Source: Streptomyces candidus (GTDB taxonomy: Bacteria; Actinomycetota; Actinomycetes; Streptomycetales; Streptomycetaceae). Taken from it: DNA of 64,000 bases. The stretch's first letter is position 1. Each line of letters starts with the position of its first letter. Under the pieces are notes generated by a model. That model was given only the letters and a program-made list of their open reading frames with translations, ran no database searches and was not told the origin of the DNA. The stretch covers positions 248,001-312,000 of the forward strand of contig NZ_JACHEM010000008.1 of the NCBI RefSeq assembly GCF_014207445.1, written 5' to 3'. The translations under genes were made by a program, and so were the position numbers. Of the stretch, positions 25,629-32,980 are shown piece by piece.

Positions 25629-26702
25629 TCAGGCTCCACGAATCGCCCCCGTGGACCCCCGTACCACCAGCTCCGCCGGGACCGTCTCCACGCCGTCCGG
25701 GCCGTGGGACGTCTCCCGGGTGACCGCCAGCAGGCCCGCCCGGGCGCCCGCCTCGATCAGTGGCAGTCGTACGGTCGTGAGGGCCGGGACCGTGTCCGTC
25801 GCCGACGGGAGGTCGTCGAAGCCCGCGACCGAGAGGTCCTCGGGGACGCGCAGGCCACGGGCGCGGGCGGCGGTGCAGACGCCCAGGGCGATGGTGTCGT
25901 TGGCGGCGACGACGGCCGTCAGGCCGGGTTCGGCGTCGAGCAGTCGCGTGGCGGCGGCGATGCCGGAGGCGCGGTCGAAGGCGCCGTGCAGGGTGCGGGC
26001 GGGATCGTCGGCGACGCCCGCTGCGGCGAGGGCCGCGCGGTGGCCCTCCAGGCGGTGGCGGGTCGTGGTGCGCTCGGCGGGGCCCGCGACGTAACCGATG
26101 CGGGTGTGGCCGAGGGCGAGCAGGTGCCCGGTGAGGCGGCGGGCCCCGGCGCGGTTGTCGAAGGAGAGGGTGGCGGTGACGGGGGATCCCGCCGAGGGCG
26201 GCAGCGGCGGCCTCCCGCACAGCACGATCCGGGTGCCCGCCTCCGCGAGTCTGGCGAGCTTCGCCGCGACCGCCGCCGAGTGGTCGGGGTCCTCGATCGC
26301 GCCGCCGGTGAGGATCACCGCCGCCGCGCGCTGGCGCTGGAGGAGGGTGAGGTAGGTCAGTTCCCGTTCCGGCGAGCCGCCGGTGTTGCAGACCACGGCG
26401 AGCTTCTCGCCGCCGATCGCCCCCGGGGTGCCCTCCGCGCCGCTGATCTGTGCCTGCGCGGCGCTCGCCATGATGCCGAAAAAGGGGTCGGCGATGTCGT
26501 TGACCAGGATGCCCACCAGGGAGGACGTCGAGGCGGCCAGCGCGCTGGCCGGGCCGTTCACGACGTAGTCGAGGTCCTTCACCGCGCGCAGCACACGCTC
26601 CCGAGTGGCCGCCGCCACCGGGTAGTTGCCGTTGAGCACCCGGGAGACCGTGGCCGGGGACACCTGTGCCCGGTGTGCCACGTCCGCCAACGTCACTGTC
26701 AT
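25629..26702 (-). CDS. LacI-family transcriptional repressor
   Basis: This 357-residue regulator has the N-terminal LacI helix-turn-helix (TLADVAHRAQVSPATVSRVL, residues 4-23, then NGNYPV). A sugar-binding-protein-like effector domain follows, with ILVNDIADPFF and AGFDDLPSA. It is divergent from a three-gene catabolic operon. A 16-bp perfect palindrome of the LacI-family type lies between them, so it probably represses that operon and itself until a sugar-derived inducer binds. Confidence 0.93.
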   Translation of the reverse strand: MTVTLADVAHRAQVSPATVSRVLNGNYPVAAATRERVLRAVKDLDYVVNGPASALAASTSSLVGILVNDIADPFFGIMASAAQAQISGAEGTPGAIGGEKLAVVCNTGGSPERELTYLTLLQRQRAAAVILTGGAIEDPDHSAAVAAKLARLAEAGTRIVLCGRPPLPPSAGSPVTATLSFDNRAGARRLTGHLLALGHTRIGYVAGPAERTTTRHRLEGHRAALAAAGVADDPARTLHGAFDRASGIAAATRLLDAEPGLTAVVAANDTIALGVCTAARARGLRVPEDLSVAGFDDLPSATDTVPALTTVRLPLIEAGARAGLLAVTRETSHGPDGVETVPAELVVRGSTGAIRGA

Positions 26703-26779
26703 TCGGCTGTCCTCATTCAGGGGGCTCCAGGTCTTGTTCGTCCTGCGGTGCTCAGGCTAGCTTCATGCTTCATAGCGCA

Positions 26780-26795
26780 TAGAAAGCGCTTTCTA
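26780..26795. promoter_or_regulatory. LacI-type palindromic operator
   Basis: TAGAAAGCGCTTTCTA is a perfect 16-bp palindrome with the central CG step typical of LacI-family operators. It lies between the divergent repressor gene and the Gfo/Idh operon, about 78 bases from each start, and is the most AT-rich patch in the interval. Confidence 0.85.
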
Positions 26796-26872
26796 AGAGT
26801 GCTTCGCCAGTGCGGATCGCCCAGCGGCGCCCGGCGAGCCACGCCGAGTACGGCCTGTACGGAGGAACTGAC

Positions 26873-28024
26873 GTGACACGCAAGACAGTGCGGATCGCCA
26901 TGAACGGCGTCACCGGACGGATGGGCTACCGCCAGCACCTGCTGCGCTCCATCCTGGCCCTCCGCGAGCAGGGCGGCCTCGACCTCGGCGACGGCACCCT
27001 CCTGTGGCCCGAGCCGGTCCTCGTCGGCCGCCGCGAGCACGCGCTGCGCGCGATGGCCGAACGGCACGGGATCGGGGAGTGGTCCACCGACCTCTCCGCC
27101 GTCCTCGCCGACGAGTCGGTCGACATCTACTTCGACGCCCAGGTGACCTCCGCCCGCGAGAGCGCCCTGAAGCAGGCGATCGCCGCCGGCAAGCACCTCT
27201 ACACCGAGAAGCCGACCGCCACCGGCGTCGACGGCGCACTGGAACTGGCGCGCCTCGCCCGCGCCGCCGGCGTCAAGAACGGCGTCGTCCAGGACAAGAT
27301 CTTCCTCCCCGGCCTGGTCAAGCTGAAGCGCCTGATCGACGGCGGCTTCTTCGGTGAAATCCTGTCCGTGCGGGGCGAGTTCGGCTACTGGGTCTTCGAG
27401 GGCGACTGGCAGGAGGCGCAGCGCCCGTCCTGGAACTACCGGGCCGAGGACGGCGGCGGCATCGTCGTCGACATGTTCCCGCACTGGGAGTACGTCCTGC
27501 ACGAACTGTTCGGCCGCGTCACCACCGTCAGCGCGCACGTCGCCACGCACGTCCCGCAGCGCTGGGACGAGGAGGGCAAGCCCTACCCGGCCACCGCCGA
27601 CGACTCCGCGTACGGCATCTTCCAGCTGGAGGGCGGTGCCGTCGCGCAGATCAACTCCTCCTGGGCGGTACGGGTCAACCGCGACGAGCTGGTCGAGTTC
27701 CAGGTCGACGGCACGCACGGTTCCGCCGTCGCGGGGCTGCGCAACTGCCGCGTCCAGCACCGTTCGGCCACCCCCAAGCCGGTCTGGAACCCCGACCTCC
27801 CGGTCACCGAGTCCTTCCGCGACCAGTGGCAGGAGGTCCCGGACAACGCGGTCTTCGACAACGGCTTCAAAGCCCAGTGGGAGCTGTTCCTGCGCCACGT
27901 CGTCCTGGACGAGTCGTACACCTGGGACCTCCTCGCGGGCGCGCGGGGCGTGCAGCTCGCCGAGCTGGGCCTCAAGTCCTCGGCCGAGGGCCGCCGCTAC
28001 GACGTTCCGGAGCTGACCCTGTGA
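26873..28024 (+). CDS. Gfo/Idh/MocA-family oxidoreductase
   Basis: This 383-residue protein has an N-terminal Rossmann domain (VRIAMNGVTGRMGYRQHL), the family EKP motif in LYTEKPTA (about residue 111), and a C-terminal substrate domain with NYRAEDGGGIVVDMFPHWEYVL. Family members oxidise or reduce sugars and polyols with NAD(P). Start GTG at 26873 follows GGAGGA. Its stop overlaps the start of the DUF993 gene (GTGA). It is the first gene of a LacI-controlled operon, and its substrate is probably a sugar or cyclitol derivative handled by all three products. Confidence 0.9.
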   Translation: MTRKTVRIAMNGVTGRMGYRQHLLRSILALREQGGLDLGDGTLLWPEPVLVGRREHALRAMAERHGIGEWSTDLSAVLADESVDIYFDAQVTSARESALKQAIAAGKHLYTEKPTATGVDGALELARLARAAGVKNGVVQDKIFLPGLVKLKRLIDGGFFGEILSVRGEFGYWVFEGDWQEAQRPSWNYRAEDGGGIVVDMFPHWEYVLHELFGRVTTVSAHVATHVPQRWDEEGKPYPATADDSAYGIFQLEGGAVAQINSSWAVRVNRDELVEFQVDGTHGSAVAGLRNCRVQHRSATPKPVWNPDLPVTESFRDQWQEVPDNAVFDNGFKAQWELFLRHVVLDESYTWDLLAGARGVQLAELGLKSSAEGRRYDVPELTL

Positions 28025-29184
28025 GCGCGCTGACCCTGCCGGTCGCGGGCGGCGGAACGTACTCCTACACCCCGCGCACCGAGCCCTCCTCGTACGTCGC
28101 CGGGGGCGCCCCCCTCGTCTCCCGTACGGTCTTCTCGGCCGCCCACGTGGTCGCCGACCCGTACGCCGACACCTCACCGGACTCCCCGGCCGCCGTCGAC
28201 TGGGACTCCACGCTCGCCTTCCGCCGCCACCTGTGGTCGCACGGCCTGGGCGTCGCCGAGGCCATGGACACCGCACAGCGCGGCATGGGCCTGGACTGGG
28301 CGGGCGCGGCCGAACTCATCCGCCGCTCGGCCGCCGAGGCGAAGGCGGTCGGCGGAACGATCGCGTGCGGTGTGGGTACGGACCAACTCACGCCCGGCGA
28401 GCACGACCTGGCGGCGGTCACCGCCGCGTACGAGGAGCAGCTCGCCCTGGTCGAGGAGACCGGCGCACAGGCCATCCTGATGGCCTCGCGCGCCCTGGCG
28501 GCAGCGGCTTCGGGACCCGAGGACTACCTCGCCACCTACGGCCACCTGCTCCGCCAGGCCACCGAGCCCGTCGTCCTGCACTGGCTCGGCCCGATGTTCG
28601 ACCCCGCGCTGGAGGGCTACTGGGGGACGTCCGACCTGGACGCGGCGACCGAAACCTTCCTCGAAGTCGTCGCCGCCCACTCCGACAGGATCGACGGCAT
28701 CAAGGTTTCCCTCCTCGACGCCCAGCGCGAGATCGACCTGCGCCGCCGCCTCCCCGAGGGCGTCCGCTGCTACACCGGCGACGACTTCAACTACCCGGAA
28801 CTGATCGCAGGCGACGCACAGGGCTTCTCGCACGCCCTGCTGGGCATCTTCGACCCGCTCGGCCCGCTGGCGGCGGAGGCCGTACGGGTCCTGGACACGG
28901 GGGACCGCGAAGGGTTCCGCAAGCTCCTCGACCCGACCGTCGAACTCTCCCGCCACCTCTTCGAGACGCCGACCCGCTTCTACAAGACGGGCGTGGTCCT
29001 GCTCGCCTGGCTGGCCGGCCACCAGTCCCACTTCACCATGGTCGGCGGCCTCCAGTCGGCCCGCTCCCTGCCGCACCTGGCGCGCGCCTACCAACTGGCG
29101 GACGGTGTCGGCCTGTTCCTCGACCCCGGCCTCGCGGCGACCCGGATGCGGGCACTGCTGGACGTGAACGGAGTAGCCCAGTGA
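28021..29184 (+). CDS. DUF993 (dihydrodipicolinate-synthase-like aldolase family) protein
   Basis: This 387-residue barrel protein matches what I remember of DUF993, a family related to DHDPS-type aldolases: AAHVVADPYAD, GMGLDWAGAAELI, VVLHWLGPMFDP, IDGIKVSLLD (with a candidate Schiff-base Lys) and YTGDDFNYPEL. A lyase acting on a keto-sugar product of the upstream dehydrogenase is plausible but unproven. The GTG start overlaps the Gfo/Idh stop, and its own stop overlaps the next GTG, so the three genes are tightly coupled. Confidence 0.85.
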   Translation: MSALTLPVAGGGTYSYTPRTEPSSYVAGGAPLVSRTVFSAAHVVADPYADTSPDSPAAVDWDSTLAFRRHLWSHGLGVAEAMDTAQRGMGLDWAGAAELIRRSAAEAKAVGGTIACGVGTDQLTPGEHDLAAVTAAYEEQLALVEETGAQAILMASRALAAAASGPEDYLATYGHLLRQATEPVVLHWLGPMFDPALEGYWGTSDLDAATETFLEVVAAHSDRIDGIKVSLLDAQREIDLRRRLPEGVRCYTGDDFNYPELIAGDAQGFSHALLGIFDPLGPLAAEAVRVLDTGDREGFRKLLDPTVELSRHLFETPTRFYKTGVVLLAWLAGHQSHFTMVGGLQSARSLPHLARAYQLADGVGLFLDPGLAATRMRALLDVNGVAQ

Positions 29185-30017
29185 CGACCGGTGACCTCTC
29201 CCGCCTGAGCATCAATCAGGAGACCCTCAAGCAGTGGTCGCTCCCGGAACTCGCCGAGGGCTGCACGGCGGCCGGGATCGGTGCGGTGGGCCTCTGGCGG
29301 GCCCCCGTCCAGGAGTACGGAACCGAACGCGCGGCCAAGCTGATGCGCGACCACGGCCTCACCGTCACCAGCCTCTGCCGGGGTGGCTTCCTCACTGCGC
29401 CCGACCGGACCGGACGCGAGCGCGCGCTCGCCGACAACCGCACGGCTATCGACGAGGCGGCCACCCTCGGCACGGACACCCTCGTCCTGGTCTCGGGCGG
29501 ACTCCCGCCCGGCGACAAGGACCTGGTGGGGGCCAGGGAACGGATCGCCGACGCACTGGCCGTCCTGGGACCGTACGCGCGGGAGCGAGGGGTGCGGCTC
29601 GCGATCGAACCGCTGCACCCGATGTTCGCGGCCGACCGCTGCGTGGTCTCCACCCTCGGCCAGGCGCTCGACCTCGCCGAACGCTTCCCGGCCGCCGAGG
29701 TGGGCGTGGTCGTCGACACATACCACCTCTGGTGGGACGACCTGGCGCCCGCGCAGATCGTGCGCGCGGGGGCCGGCGGCCGCATCCACGCCTTCCAGGT
29801 CGCCGACTGGATCACCCCACTCCCGGCCGGAGTGCTGCTGGGCCGGGGCCAGTTGGGCGACGGCAGCATCGACCTCCGCGGCTTCCGCGAACAGGTCGAC
29901 GCGACCGGCTTCGGGGGCCCGGTGGAGGTCGAGATCTTCAACGAGGAGTTGTGGGCGCGGGATGGGGCGGAGGCCCTGGCGGAGGTGGTGGAGAGGTACC
30001 GGCGGCACGTGCTGTGA
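29181..30017 (+). CDS. Sugar phosphate isomerase/epimerase (TIM barrel), third gene of the LacI operon
   Basis: This 278-residue xylose-isomerase-like barrel has GIGAVGLWRAPVQEYG, LAIEPLHPMF (metal-binding Glu), VVVDTYHLWWD (Asp/His) and VEVEIFNEELW (Glu). The start GTG overlaps the DUF993 stop by four bases. With the dehydrogenase and DUF993 protein it probably forms a short pathway that oxidises, isomerises and cleaves one carbohydrate. The 3' end of the gene has been copied repeatedly into the DNA downstream. Confidence 0.88.
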   Translation: MTTGDLSRLSINQETLKQWSLPELAEGCTAAGIGAVGLWRAPVQEYGTERAAKLMRDHGLTVTSLCRGGFLTAPDRTGRERALADNRTAIDEAATLGTDTLVLVSGGLPPGDKDLVGARERIADALAVLGPYARERGVRLAIEPLHPMFAADRCVVSTLGQALDLAERFPAAEVGVVVDTYHLWWDDLAPAQIVRAGAGGRIHAFQVADWITPLPAGVLLGRGQLGDGSIDLRGFREQVDATGFGGPVEVEIFNEELWARDGAEALAEVVERYRRHVL

Positions 30018-30172
30018 CGCTGACCGGCGGGCCCGGGCGCGTGCTCTGACCGGGCGGTCGGGGAGCGCGTGGTGGCCGGGCGGTCCGGGAGCGCGTGGTG
30101 ACCGGCCGGCCCGGGCACGTGCTGCGACCATCGGGTCCGGGCACGTGCTCCGACCAGCCGGTCCGGGCAGGT
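29996..30172. repeat. Degenerate ~26-bp tandem array derived from the 3' end of the isomerase gene
   Basis: The last codons of the gene (CCGGCGGCACGTGCTGTGAC) are followed by about six imperfect copies of the pattern gaccGGsCGGkCCGGGmrCGYGykst, ending near 30172. The units differ by substitutions and one- or two-base indels. The array reaches to within 45 bases of the convergent DUF937 gene. Confidence 0.75.
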
Positions 30173-30213
30173 ACGCAGCCGCACCCGAGCCCCGTCCTGC
30201 CTGCGGCGGCGAC

Positions 30214-30756
30214 CTACTTCCTGCCACCGCCCAGGATCTGGCCCAGCAGGTCGCCCAGGCCGCCCCCGGCGTTGCCCGTGCCACCCGCGCTTCCCGGAGC
30301 CGCGCCGGCCGTCGGGGTGCCGGGATTCCCGCGCTGCGTGGCCCGCTTGGTCAGTACGGCCACCACCACGGGCAAGGCGATCTCGATGGCCCGGGTGACG
30401 CCCGCCGCCGGAAGGCCGGTCTTCTTCGCCACCGCGTTGGCGACCGGCCTGGCGAGCTTGCCGAGCACGCCGGCCATCATGCCGCCGCCGAGCAGCCCAC
30501 CCATGCCGCCGCCGAGCGTGGCGACGCCCTGGAGCGGCGGTTCGGCCGCCTCGGCGAAGGCGGCCTTCACCTCTTCGGCCTCCTCCGGAGTGGCGGTCTC
30601 CGCCTTCTGGGCGAGTCCGCCCGCGAAGGCGTCGGCCGTCGAAGTGACGACGTTCTGCGCACCCGCCGCGTCCGTGCCGAGCACGCCGGCGATCTCGGAG
30701 AGCTTGTCGTCACCCAGCTCGTTGAGCACTTCCTGCTGGAAGGAGTCGTTGTTCAT
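30214..30756 (-). CDS. DUF937 (YidB-like) protein
   Basis: This 180-residue protein has a helical N-terminus (LNELGDDKLSEIAGVLGTD), a repeated Gly/Met-rich stretch (LGGGMGGLLGGGMMAGVLG), and a C-terminal GGGLGDLLGQILGGG motif typical of DUF937. Members are cytoplasmic or surface-associated proteins of unknown function. The ATG at 30756 is preferred over an upstream codon because it opens with the family-like NNDSFQQEVLNEL. Confidence 0.85.
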   Translation of the reverse strand: MNNDSFQQEVLNELGDDKLSEIAGVLGTDAAGAQNVVTSTADAFAGGLAQKAETATPEEAEEVKAAFAEAAEPPLQGVATLGGGMGGLLGGGMMAGVLGKLARPVANAVAKKTGLPAAGVTRAIEIALPVVVAVLTKRATQRGNPGTPTAGAAPGSAGGTGNAGGGLGDLLGQILGGGRK

Positions 30757-31061
30757 GTCGGAAACGCTACGTCCGCGCCCAAATGTCGGCACCTTCTGAG
30801 CGCTTCCCGGACGGCCAGAACTTTTTCATTCCGCCGTACAACCCTTCCGCCCCTTGACGGGTCATACGTGGCATCAGGGCTTCCGGGGGAGGGGATCCGG
30901 GGGGATGCGCGGAAGCCTGTGTAGGGGGAGGGGACGCTGGGGGGCCCGGTCGACGGACCGGGTCCTTTGGCTTTTACCGGTGTGGTGGCAGGGCAGCGGT
31001 TACGGCGCGAAACCTGACGAGGGCCCCGTCAAGTCCGACGGGGCCCGGGTGCTGCTGCGGT
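30757..31061. other. Intergenic region between DUF937 and module B
   Basis: The interval is about 300 bases. The end near 30760-30850 is AT-richer and holds the likely promoter of the DUF937 gene. The middle is purine-rich with runs of G. A strong hairpin closes module B at 31021-31046. No coding frame is convincing. Confidence 0.45.
31021..31046. terminator. 10-bp perfect hairpin after module B DUF397 gene
   Basis: GGGCCCCGTC pairs with GACGGGGCCC around AAGTCC, 15 bases beyond the stop of the minus-strand DUF397 gene. Confidence 0.75.
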
Positions 31062-31286
31062 TCAGCTGGCGATCTGCCCTTCGTTCAGCGCCCTGACGAA
31101 CGAGGCCCAACCGTCCCGGGCGAAGCGCAGCGCGGGCCCCTGGGGTGCCTTGCTGTCGCGCACGGGTACGTCGCCGTAGCCCCGGGCTACCTCCAGGCAC
31201 TCGCCCTGCCCACCGCCACTGAAGCTGGACTTGTACCAACCGGTGAGGGTGGAGGCGTCGGAGACGGTGCGCTCATTGCTGATCAT
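31062..31286 (-). CDS. DUF397 domain protein (module B)
   Basis: This 74-residue protein has the complete DUF397 pattern: WYKSSFSGGGQGECLEV, VPVRDSKAPQGPALRF and SFVRALNEGQI. Its ATG lies 14 bases inside the end of the upstream XRE gene, so translation is coupled. It corresponds to the intact DUF397 gene of module A at 3459-3680, with the same order and orientation relative to its regulator. Confidence 0.9.
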   Translation of the reverse strand: MISNERTVSDASTLTGWYKSSFSGGGQGECLEVARGYGDVPVRDSKAPQGPALRFARDGWASFVRALNEGQIAS

Positions 31287-32097
31287 GTGCGTGTTCCTCT
31301 GCTGCTGCCCGGACGAGGGCCACTGACTCTCGGTGCGACAGGGCGTCGCTCAGTGCGAGATCGTAGGCCGTCTGGCAGGCGCTCACCAGGGCCGGTTCAT
31401 CCATCAAGTGCCCGGTGTAGAGACCTTCGACGTACGCCACGGGTGCCCCGTCCTCGAACGCCATCATGGTGAGCAGACTCTCCAGGAGAGAGTGCGCCCC
31501 TGCTCCGAACGGCAGGACGTGCAGGCGAATCCGACCCGCCTCCGCCATGTCCGCGATCTTGTGGAGCTGCCGAGCCATGACTTCCGGTCCGCCCACCTGG
31601 CGGCGGAGTACAGCTTCGTCGAGCAGCGTCCACAGTTCCGGCGAGCCCGGCCCGTCCAATACCCGGGCACGCTCCGTTCGAATGACAACTTCTTTGTCAA
31701 GTTCCTCCGCCGTGTGGTTCGGGCGGTACGAACGGAAAAGCGCCCGCGCGTAATCCTCGGTCTGGAGCAGTCCCGGCACGAGCGAGAGCGCGAACTGGCG
31801 TATCGCGGAGGCCAGTTTTTCCAGCTCGACCACTCCGGCGAAGTGGTCGGCGTACTTCGCTTCCAAATCCTCAAGCCACCGCTCGAAGAACCCGTCCGTA
31901 CCCAACGCCCGGTCGATCCGCCGGGCGTCCTCGGAGCTGGGAAGCCGGCGCCCCGACTCGTAATGGCTGATCAGCGTCGGGGAGCACACGACCATCTCGC
32001 CCAGTGCTTCCTGGGTCAACCCGGCCACTGTCCGCCGGAGTTTGAGCTCCTCGCCGTACTTCTCCCGTGGTGACCTCGGCTTGTCCTTCTTGTCCAC
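31273..32097 (-). CDS. XRE-family regulator with DUF5753 domain (module B)
   Basis: This 274-residue protein has an XRE helix-turn-helix (LKLRRTVAGLTQEALGEMVV, then SHYESGRRLPSSEDARR). A DUF5753 domain follows, with FALSLVPGLLQTEDYARAL, VLPFGAGAHSLLESL and AYVEGLYTGHLMDEP. I chose GTG at 32097, behind GAGG, because the longer open frame upstream is a Pro/Gln-gene shadow without similarity. It is a paralogue of the regulator at 3677-4468, and the promoter elements in front of both are conserved. Confidence 0.92.
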   Translation of the reverse strand: MDKKDKPRSPREKYGEELKLRRTVAGLTQEALGEMVVCSPTLISHYESGRRLPSSEDARRIDRALGTDGFFERWLEDLEAKYADHFAGVVELEKLASAIRQFALSLVPGLLQTEDYARALFRSYRPNHTAEELDKEVVIRTERARVLDGPGSPELWTLLDEAVLRRQVGGPEVMARQLHKIADMAEAGRIRLHVLPFGAGAHSLLESLLTMMAFEDGAPVAYVEGLYTGHLMDEPALVSACQTAYDLALSDALSHRESVALVRAAAEEHAHDQQ

Positions 32098-32148
32098 TGC
32101 CTCAACTCCCGGACCTGACGGGGACCTTGTCAAGCTCTGACCCCTAGC

Positions 32149-32195
32149 AGCGTAGAAGAGGCCGACGCACGCTGTGAGTGATTCGCCACAGAACG
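32149..32195 (-). promoter_or_regulatory. Divergent promoter/operator of module B
   Basis: On the minus strand CTCACA (32173-32178) and TACGCT (32149-32154) are spaced by 18 bases, exactly as at 4517-4546. The adjoining block GTGAGTG, ATTCGCCACA, AACG up to 32195 also matches module A. The DNA between the elements is not conserved, so the shared parts stand out as functional. Confidence 0.65.
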
Positions 32196-32232
32196 TGTTC
32201 CCCGCACCTCGGGGACGTAAGGAAAGGCCGCC

Positions 32233-32526
32233 ATGAAGCACCTCCTCGCCCGCCTCCTCGGGCGACTGCGCCGCCCGCAACCGCAGCGGCACCCCCAGGC
32301 GCAATTCCAGCCCCAGCCGCAGGCCCGGCCGGAGCCCCACCCCTACCAGCAGCCGCAGCCGCTCCCGCCGTCGTCCGTCCCGGAGTGCTGCTGCGCGGAG
32401 CCGCCGCTCCCGCAGCCGCCCGTGTACGCGTACGCCTTCCCGTACTCCTGCCCGTACGTCGGCGGGCCGAGCGGCGCGTCGGGCAGCGCTGTCCACGACT
32501 CCCGCGAGCCGGGGCCCGTCCGGTGA
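32233..32526 (+). CDS. Pro/Gln-rich small protein, first gene of the coupled pair (module B)
   Basis: This 97-residue protein begins with a short basic helix (MKHLLARLLGRLRRP), followed by a Pro/Gln-rich tract and a Cys cluster (ECCCAEP) with Tyr-rich sequence (YAYAFPYSCPY). AAGGAAAG precedes the ATG. Its TGA overlaps the GTG of the next gene. It occupies the same position as the small basic protein of module A but shares little sequence with it beyond the basic start. No function is known; the strand and position support it being expressed. Confidence 0.65.
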   Translation: MKHLLARLLGRLRRPQPQRHPQAQFQPQPQARPEPHPYQQPQPLPPSSVPECCCAEPPLPQPPVYAYAFPYSCPYVGGPSGASGSAVHDSREPGPVR

Positions 32527-32825
32527 GCGGCTCCTGGCGGCTGCTGCCGTGGACCGGTGACGGGGGCAAGCCCTGTTACGTGCACACCGACGACGCCCTG
32601 GGCCCCGTCTCCCGCGTCGCGGACACCATCGAAAGCATCCAGCTCGGCATGGCGGGCGACCTCCTCCGGCACGCCGAAGACATGCTCGTCGAGCGACGCG
32701 TCACCCAGGCCGAGCTGCGCTTCCTGGCGGGCCGGCTGTCCGAGTCGCTCCGTGACGTCGTACGAGTCGCCGAGAGCAGAGGGGCGCGCACGGCGCCTCC
32801 GCCTTGCCGCGATGATCGCCCATAG
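32523..32825 (+). CDS. Conserved hypothetical protein with RLLPW/GKPCY motifs (module B)
   Basis: This 100-residue protein starts with GTG at 32523, overlapping the previous stop (GTGA). It shares with the module A protein at 5102-5446 the ordered motifs RLLPW, GKPCY, AD-x-IES-x-QL, LL-x-HA, FLA, SLRDV and SRGAR. The fold is probably a small N-terminal strand unit plus two helices. The conserved partner arrangement with an XRE-DUF397 pair suggests a common circuit, but no biochemical role is known. Confidence 0.82.
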   Translation: MSGSWRLLPWTGDGGKPCYVHTDDALGPVSRVADTIESIQLGMAGDLLRHAEDMLVERRVTQAELRFLAGRLSESLRDVVRVAESRGARTAPPPCRDDRP

Positions 32826-32980
32826 GGCGCGTCACGGAGGAAAGCGGAGCGAACGGCGCCCAGCGCCTCATGGAGGCTGTGGCGCGCGACCGTGAAGGAC
32901 CCCCTGCGGCCACCGCAAGCGGGTGAGACTGTTGTCCACAGCCCGCCCCCGCTGTCACACCCCGGCGGTACGGTCGGATC

